Shown here: piece by piece, positions 57,348 to 64,000 of the stretch
How the letters are laid out: each line of letters begins with the position of its first letter
Numbering within the stretch: the stretch's first letter is position 1
NCBI GenBank assembly: GCA_963971425.1
Contig: OZ020526.1
Span: 18,691,173-18,755,172 of the forward strand
Source: Bryoerythrophyllum caledonicum
Lineage: Eukaryota; Streptophyta; Bryopsida; Pottiales; Pottiaceae
Direction: 5' to 3'
DNA length: 64,000 nt
Notes under the pieces: generated by a model
The model's input: the letters and a program-made list of their open reading frames with translations, nothing else
Told to the model about the DNA's origin: nothing
Database searches by the model: none
Made by a program: the position numbers and the translations under genes

Positions 57348-59780
57348 AAGAAGAAGAAGAACTCTGGTTCTCACTAAAGGGGGCCGGAGTGAATAAAGTG
57401 TCTGTTTGTTCCACCACTAAACCAATGTCGACCAGACATAGATTTAGTAGTATGGAACTACTCCCCCATGTCGAGGGTAGACAACATGTAATCAAAAGTA
57501 TGTAACCAATAATCAGTAACCAGTAACCTAGGACCTAGGACCAAGTTAGAGCCATAGGCATATATTGACGAGATGATATGTGGAGAGTTAAGTGTGTATT
57601 TTGGGAGGTTTTAAAAGGTATCATTTAGTTCGGGAAGAGGTTAATTATTTTCAATTTTCCGTTTGTGAAGGAGAATGGACATTGCCTGTTGGATAGCAAT
57701 TGTGTTTATTTTTGTGAATGTCTTTTTAATTTGATTGATGGGGATATTGAATGTTTTTTCAAGACTTTTCATAGATGGGATGAAGGTAGTAGCTCTAGCT
57801 CCAGCAGCAATGACAATAAGGGGGTCCACTTTCCATCCGAGGGTTGTAATGTCATTAATAAGAGGTTGGTACTTATTAAAAAAAATTCAATTGCTTCAGC
57901 AGAAAATCTATCATTACAATAATTAAATTTGATAAATTGGATAGTGATATTTGTGCTAATGTGGTCTGGTGGAGGGCCTTTGTATGGTATTCCTCTAATG
58001 CATACCAACTTTGGTTTAAATCCGGCATTACAATGACATCTTTGGGATCCACATGTGCATGGAAATAGCTAAAGGGGGATTGTGCTTTCTTGTTGATTAT
58101 TGGTGAAGGTTCCGGCGTTCATAAGTATAAAGCATCAGGATTGTTTGAGGATACAATTTGTTTCCGGATTTTCCATACCGCTTTGTTATGTTTTTTGATG
58201 ATTAGGGAATGTATGTGATGGTTTTGGCATTTAAGGAGTACTTGTAGCCATGTGTCTAGGTCCGTGGAGGTGCATATGGAGCATGTTATGGATGGAAATC
58301 TTTCGATTCCAAAGAAGAGCTGTTTGCAGGCATTTCTCATGTATTCTCCAGTACGAAATTTGATAATGCATGTTTTTTGTGAATCTATAATTGTGGGATT
58401 TTTCCAAAAATTTGTAGAGAGTTCATTATCAATGTTGTTATTGCCGGTCCATTTGTCTATGTTAGGGAAATTTCCTGAGATTTGATCAAGGTTGTTAATT
58501 AGATCTTGGTTTATGAGGTGTTTACGTAAAAATTTGATGGGGCCTTTGTCCGGGGTGTCTTCCATAGAAGACCAACTTTCTCTTTGGAGGTAGTATGGGG
58601 TAGGGTGGGCATGTCCATGTGGGTGTATTGCATTTCTATGGGATTTATTTAGTCCTTCTTTAACTAGTATATCTGCTTGTTTGTTTCCTTCTATGTTGAC
58701 ATGTGCTCTAACTTTATAGAGGGTTGTGATTTGTATCCAATTTTATAGCATTTGAACCATGGATAATAGGATGACTTGGTCGGGGTGGCTATTGTGGAGG
58801 ATAGGGTGTGTCATTTGTGTGTTTAATAGGTGTAAGACATTTATACAATCCGTAAAGATATGTGTAGGTTCATTAGCGTATTATGTAGTGATAATTTGGA
58901 GGGTTTTATGGAGGGCTATCATTTCTGCTCTAAGGATACTTTGAAGTCCAGGGAGTCTTTTAGATATTTGTATTTCTTTGGTTGAGTTGTATATGCCGTA
59001 TCCTACTTTTTCTCTATGCCAATGTCCCGGACTCACTTCTGTTGGTTCTTTGAAGGAACCATGTGTATAGTAACTATATGCGGGGGAAAACTTTAAAGGG
59101 GTATAGTCACAATATGTAGGGAGGGGGGTGGTGTAACATGGTGGTTTTATGTTGTGTTTGGATATTTAAGATGGAATCATTTTTGTAACGGTTCACTGGG
59201 TTAACAAGGTGTAGGTGGAACTATTTTTGTATATATTCCGCTTATATTGAGGTTATTTGTTATGGAGGTGAGTATGTCAAGTTGCTCTAAGGTATCAAAA
59301 TTATTATTTTGATGGTGTATGCATAGTATATGAATGGTGAATGGTTCAAACCTAGGTTTTATTAATAATTCAAGTGGTATGGTGGGTTCTTCATATGGTA
59401 CCGAGTCTGCCTCAAATAGAGCTATGATGTGAGAGTTTGGGAATGGGCCTAAGTGAGGGTTAAAGTTTTGGAACAAGTTATTGTCTGGTGTGATAATAAG
59501 AGTGGTAGTAGATTTTGGATCATTTTTGGCTGCAAGTCTTGCCCAGTGTATTGCTTGTTGTGTTTTTTCTATATTGTGGGGGTGTGCAATACCATTCCCA
59601 ATCCATTTGTGGTCAAAGGCAATTCCTAGTGAGCCAAAAAAACTGTCTATTTCAAAAGGCGAAGAGAACTTAGTGAGTTGGATGGAGCATGTGACGAGGG
59701 ATAAAAAGTACAAGTGTTGGATGTTGAAGGATGAGATTAGTGAGTTTGGAATGGGCATGGATAATTTATATTGTGCGAGT
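57348..59780 (-). mobile_element. 5'-truncated, decayed LINE copy (B)
   Basis: From the 3' tail (GAAGAAGAAGAA on the plus strand at 57348), 3' UTR with hairpin (57425-57439), through the C-terminal finger (58119-58565 frame) and RNase H region to the SPFE/FGSLG/AHPH domain (59201-59821 frame). Several stops and frameshifts break the ORF. The upstream part is cut at 59781 by the TTAA element, at a position where the intact LINE also has TTTTTAAG, so that element landed in the LINE. Confidence 0.88.
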
Positions 59781-60372
59781 TTAATCCCTAAAGGACCAAG
59801 ACATTTTCCCCTCAAAATCACTCCAAAACTGCCATTTCAGCGCATTCAACACGAAATGATACAAAATGTTTTTTTTGAAAATTTAACCGTGGGATCTTGT
59901 ACTAGAGTTGTACAAAAGTGTGTGGTGAAAATTTTGGTAAGTTTGACCGCACAGATTGAAAGATATTAGCCTTTGAAGTGAGATATAATCACTTTTTGAG
60001 GTCATACTATACACCTTCAACAAACTTCGACCACCTTCTATCGCAACTTTATGCACTATGGGCCGTGAATTTATTAAGTTAACTTGAAAAAGATCATGTT
60101 AGGCACATGTGCACCAAATTTTAGAAGTAGAAGAGGTGTAGAAGATGTCCTAAAAAATCATGCAATGCAACTATGTGCTGAGAATCAACAATACACTTTA
60201 TATTTTGCATATACCATATCCTTCTCAAATTTTTGAAATTCACAAATCCGTATGAAAGATGCAAATATCTCAATTTCCTTTCCAAGAGGGAACTTTCTTT
60301 CTTTTAAATGGACAAAAACTCGAATTTCTATTGAATTCAGAAGTTATTAAGTCACAGTATTTGTGATATGTC
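59781..60372. mobile_element. TTAA element R3, partial copy inside LINE B
   Basis: TTAA at 59781-59784, then TCCCTAAAGGACCAAGACAT and about 590 bp nearly identical to 45471-46075, differing by scattered substitutions and a short deletion near 60352. The other terminus is missing; sequence changes abruptly after GATATGTCACAC. Confidence 0.8.
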
Positions 60373-61079
60373 ACACAAGATTTTCACCGGTACGAGGAAG
60401 ATTAGAGAGGAGTAGCTCTACAAACCCTGGTGAGGAGGGTTGTTTGAGTGTTAGGCGCAAATTTGAGGCACATACAATGAGGGTTGCTGGGCTCATTGAG
60501 ATCCCGATGTGTCCCTCTTTTGCTGCTGAATGGTACACTTATGGTGTGTAGAAAGTTGGAAGGGATAGCAAATCTTTGATCTACTGCTATAGAATTTGAA
60601 TGGAGATGCAAGTGATCTAGCATTAGGCTGAGGAGAGTAAGTCTGAAGCGGGTCTCTTGTGTTGGCTCAGATCTAGATCTAGACTTTGCTTCCTCCATAT
60701 CATCTTCTTGTTAGTCAGATCTAGATCCGGATACCACAAACACCATAGGAACACCATACACCAAAACCCTCCCATCCAGGATGCAAGCACCAGCATGAAG
60801 AAAGTTTACTGCACACACCAAACTCAAGCCAGACTCCAAGACACAAGCACTATTCACAAAGATCAACGACCCTCAAAACCAGCTAAGTCATATTGTGATA
60901 TTCCGTACTTTGCATTGTTTAAATTCCATAGATCTTACAATGATTCCTTAGAAATTGTTGACAAACGCCCCGGCACGAAGGCGAAAAACTGTTCCTAGAT
61001 ATCCAAGGCCGCCCCAAACCAAGACTGAGAGACAGCATACTACAACAGACAGAGGCCCCTGAACATAATGACGTATCAC
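60373..61079. other. Spacer without recognised genes
   Basis: Composition shifts to A/C-rich from about 60740. No domain found in either strand's ORFs. Confidence 0.4.
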
Positions 61080-62615
61080 AGCGGACGTGTGAAGCTGCGA
61101 GGTGTAGCAGAAGACGTCACAAGATATACAAGCATCATCGTCGACATCACAAAGAAACACGCGCCACAATCAACACTCAAGGAGCCACATACAGATACGC
61201 ATCCTCCTAACCCTAACTCATTCATTTTCTATTACCACACAAGTTCTTGCACACAAAACTCTTTTATAACATGCTCGAAACACACATCGATCCTCACAGC
61301 ACCTAGGCAGAACACAATAACTAAACATAATACAAAAAAATACACAGAAGGTATAATTGTTAAAATAAGGAAGCACATGAGAATAGATATATACGCAGGT
61401 AAAGTAGACAGATATGGACTAACAGTTAGAGCAGGCTACGATAGAGAAGCCTGGCCCATCAATTTTGTGAGAGTAAACGAATCCAACAGGCCGAGATGGG
61501 GAGACCCTGTAAATGCTGGGCGGAGACAGGGACATCACAGAAGGCAGGAAACTGAGCCCATGAGCTCCGCTCGCGAAAAGGAGTACAACATGAAGAAGGA
61601 AAAGCCCTCTACCATTACGCAAAGAAACGTGTTCAACAGGAGCGGGAGAGAGTCTGTCCGAGAGAGGGCGTACGTCGGATGGTGGAACTACATCATCACC
61701 AACAACGACAACAAGGTAAGTCTTCTAACATTATCAAAAATTCCGTTTCTTGACATGAAACATGCATGGAAAATATGCGCAGGGAGAGTAAACGAACCCA
61801 TCAGGCTGAGATGGGTGGACCCGGTAAATGCTGGGCGTAGACAGAAACATTACAGAAGGCAGGAAGATGAGCACATGAGCCCCGCTCGCGGAAAGGTGTA
61901 GTGCAGCAGAAAGAAAAAGCCCGCTAATGCTGCTCAAAGAAGCGTGCTTGACAGGAGCTGGAGAGAGCCTGCCCGAGAAAGAGCGTACGTCTCAAGGTGG
62001 AACTGCATCATCGCCAACAACAACAACAGTAAGGTAAGTCTTCTAACCTTACCAAAAATTCGGCTCCTTGACATGAAACATACACGGAAAATATGCACAG
62101 GAAAAGACAAAATAAGAGACATAAAAGAATACTGCAGCAAACATCCCCGAAGAGGTCACCAAGGACAAACACTCAAGCGCGCGCCAAACAGCAGTCAAGT
62201 TCAAACGACACCTAGTTCCAAGCAACCAAGATCCACACCAAAAACGCCCAGCTCCAAGCCGCCGAGACCTAAGGAGCACCCCTCACAAGACGACCTGGAG
62301 TACACGGTGGAGGAAGAGATGAAAAATCTAATACATCATGGTGGCCGCATGGAAGAATCATGGCAGCCGATGTGGAGGAAACCCACCGAGGCAGCCGAGC
62401 AAAACAATGCAGAAGAACGAATTATCCCTGCTCTGCTACAAAAACGGCGAAAAAAAGAAGCAACGGATATTAGCTTCGCCTACAAGGTAAGCTCTATTAT
62501 CTCACCAAAAATTCACTTTTCCATCACAAAATTACCATGGAAAAAATGTGCAGGAAAAAGAAAACTAAGCCACACAGAATGGTACCACAACGACCATATC
62601 CGTAGATGCAGCTAA
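61080..62615 (+). other. Candidate multi-exon transcribed locus of unknown function
   Basis: Three putative GT-AG introns, each exactly 67 bp: 61716-61782, 62034-62100, 62487-62553. All start GTAAG, contain CAAAAATTC and end GCAG, and they resemble one another along their length. The exonic text is basic (many Arg, Lys, Asn) and includes A-G-R-R-Q and R-E-R-A-Y-V repeats. A TAG interrupts one copy at about 61900. I recognise no family; it could be a retroelement gag-like region or a decayed gene. Exon assignments are inference. Confidence 0.35.
61468..62103 (+). repeat. Tandem duplication of about 318 bp
   Basis: Unit 1 (61468-61784) and unit 2 (61785-62103) match in order: GAGAGTAAACGAA, AGATGGG, GTAAATGCTGGGCG, GAGCGG/GGAGCTGGAGAGAG, then the intron-like segment. 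Each unit holds one 67-bp intron candidate. Confidence 0.85.
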
Positions 62616-64000
62616 GTCCAGGCAGTCAAGCATGAATCAAGCAGAAGTCCTGGGAAAAAGACATCCTACACCAAGTTGTCCAGCCCGAAGACTTGGACGC
62701 CCCGCTCCAAACAGCCGCGCCCAACGGGAGCATCCCCACAAGACGCCGACCCTGACCGGCACCAAAACTGGAAACAAAGGAATCACCTATTCCCACCCCG
62801 TAATATTGGAACGTCCCACGTGCCACCAAACCCCGGATTCGATGAGAACAAAGAACGGCGCCTTGTGGTTCCTCACGACCTACACAACCAAACCCTACAC
62901 CAGTCAAACAGGTGTAAACGACCTTCCGACAAACTCTATCGCTCATCCTCTTACCCTGTCCCTCAGATTCTAGAAATCAATAGTTGTCCCTGCTACAGCC
63001 AAGATAAGAAGTTAGTAGAAAGAAGGATTCTTGTGAGCAGAGGTGTAGGAGCGTACCTTAGTCACATTCACGCCACATGCCGCGGTAGGTGCCCGCACAG
63101 AGTCATAAGTAGAAGAGTCACCACACAGAGCAGCTTCCTCGCCTCGACCCGCCTACACCAAACACCTCCCCAGCACAACGGCGCTGCCGCAGGCAACATC
63201 AAAATCACCTGGACACGACGGGCAGTAGCATTACACCGCACAAGAACAGTACGCCGTAGAGGAACTCGGAGGCGGAGGGGATCACCGAGGAGGGCAAGAA
63301 CAACGAGCCGTCCAGGAGCATCGTGTGTCGCAGGTGCATCGCGACACACAAGAACATCGGGCGGTAGAGAAGCGTCACGCCGCACAGCAGAACCACACTG
63401 CACCGGAGCACCGCGTCGCGATAGAACCACCTGGAGGAGTCCTAATTTTCAAGCAGAAGGCGTCGCTTCCACCTGGAGGAAACTCTGGTCCCCAAGCCAA
63501 CGACAACTAGAGCAGCAAGATCACCTCGCAAGCCGGAGCACGCAGCACCACAGCAAACCAGTGCTGCAGCACGTCATCACCGCCAAGTGGAGTCTCTGTA
63601 CACAACATCCAGTTATGGACCTCAACCCGAGGAACCCCTGGACTCCTAACTCGGAGAGACAAAGTTGCAGATTGTGGACAGTATCCGGCAGGTACTGTGA
63701 CAACCCCGAGCCAACTCTCCCAGGGCCGCGAGAAGAGAGAAGGCGAACAACAAGGAGGCACGACCCTCGTAGGGAGTTGCAGAGCCAGACACCGAACCCT
63801 TGGAGTGCCCAGCCATCACTGGAGGACAACGTATTCCCGAACTGGAGAACACACTGGAGGGCCCACCGTACGAACTGCCAACGCCCACATCAAGTGCCCC
63901 CCATCCAGTCAGGTAAACACTCTCCCACTTTGGACCATATTCTTCTTTATATGCCACACCTCATTTTCTTATGTTTGCACTTAATACCACGACCTGGAAG
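62616..64000 (+). other. A/C-rich sequence to the window edge
   Basis: Open frames on both strands are short and domain-free. A further donor-like CAGTCAG/GTAAAC lies at 63910-63915, so the locus to the left may continue beyond the window. No repeat partner is visible within the window. Confidence 0.3.

Noticed and set aside
60103-60113. GCACATGTGCA as the right target duplication of LINE copy B (left flank TCACATGTGCA at 57337-57347)
   Set aside because: The same string is present in the other R3 copy near 45812, so it belongs to that repeat and is not a duplication made by the LINE.

Overview
This is a transposon-dense nuclear segment from a green plant of the streptophyte line: a land plant or a close algal relative. 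The evidence is an intron-containing gene for a chloroplast thylakoid-lumen PSII protein (psbP), a decayed plant-type B3-domain gene, Ty1/copia and hAT elements, and long AT-rich spacers. The sequence alone does not fix the species. The one host gene that looks intact is psbP (minus strand, 50054-51105, three exons).

Layout: 1-12 kb is AT-rich and gene-poor. It holds small TIR elements, several with TTAA at their ends, plus a decayed ORF at 7267-7723. 12.2-20.2 kb is one complete non-LTR retrotransposon (LINE, minus sense) inside an 11-bp target-site duplication. Its single ORF encodes an APE-type endonuclease, reverse transcriptase, RNase H and a C-terminal zinc finger. A 2A-like translational recoding motif ends immediately before the first ATG. 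The element's 5' end is about 680 bp of CAA/CCA repeat, and its 3' end is a (TTC)n tail rather than poly(A). 20.76-26.43 kb is an old Ty1/copia element with both LTRs and many stops. 26.4-34 kb is AT-rich with no gene I can recognise. 35.0-38.4 kb is an intron-containing, decayed hAT transposase gene. 39.4-42.5 kb is a B3-domain pseudogene split by a 1,952-bp insertion with a 5-bp target duplication. 45.5-47.2 kb holds a TTAA-flanked element followed by a second hAT-type (DUF659) pseudogene. psbP follows, with a tRNA-derived SINE about 430 bp upstream of its ATG. From 53 to 60 kb come truncated relatives of the 12-20 kb LINE, a MULE-like TIR element and more TTAA-flanked repeats. 60.9-64 kb is A/C-rich and includes three putative 67-bp introns that resemble one another.

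How the parts relate: the SINE at 51.5 kb shares the LINE's 3' region and (TTC)-type tail and has an imperfect duplication of the same 11-bp length, so it looks like a non-autonomous partner mobilised by this LINE family. The 3'-UTR hairpin differs between LINE copies by a paired base change, which supports a selected RNA structure, plausibly the RT recognition signal. The most novel-looking system is therefore the LINE/SINE pair: 2A motif before the first AUG, CAA-repeat leader, an extra conserved domain between RT and RNase H, and the covarying 3' hairpin. A second theme is a family of TTAA-flanked elements that share a conserved internal core.
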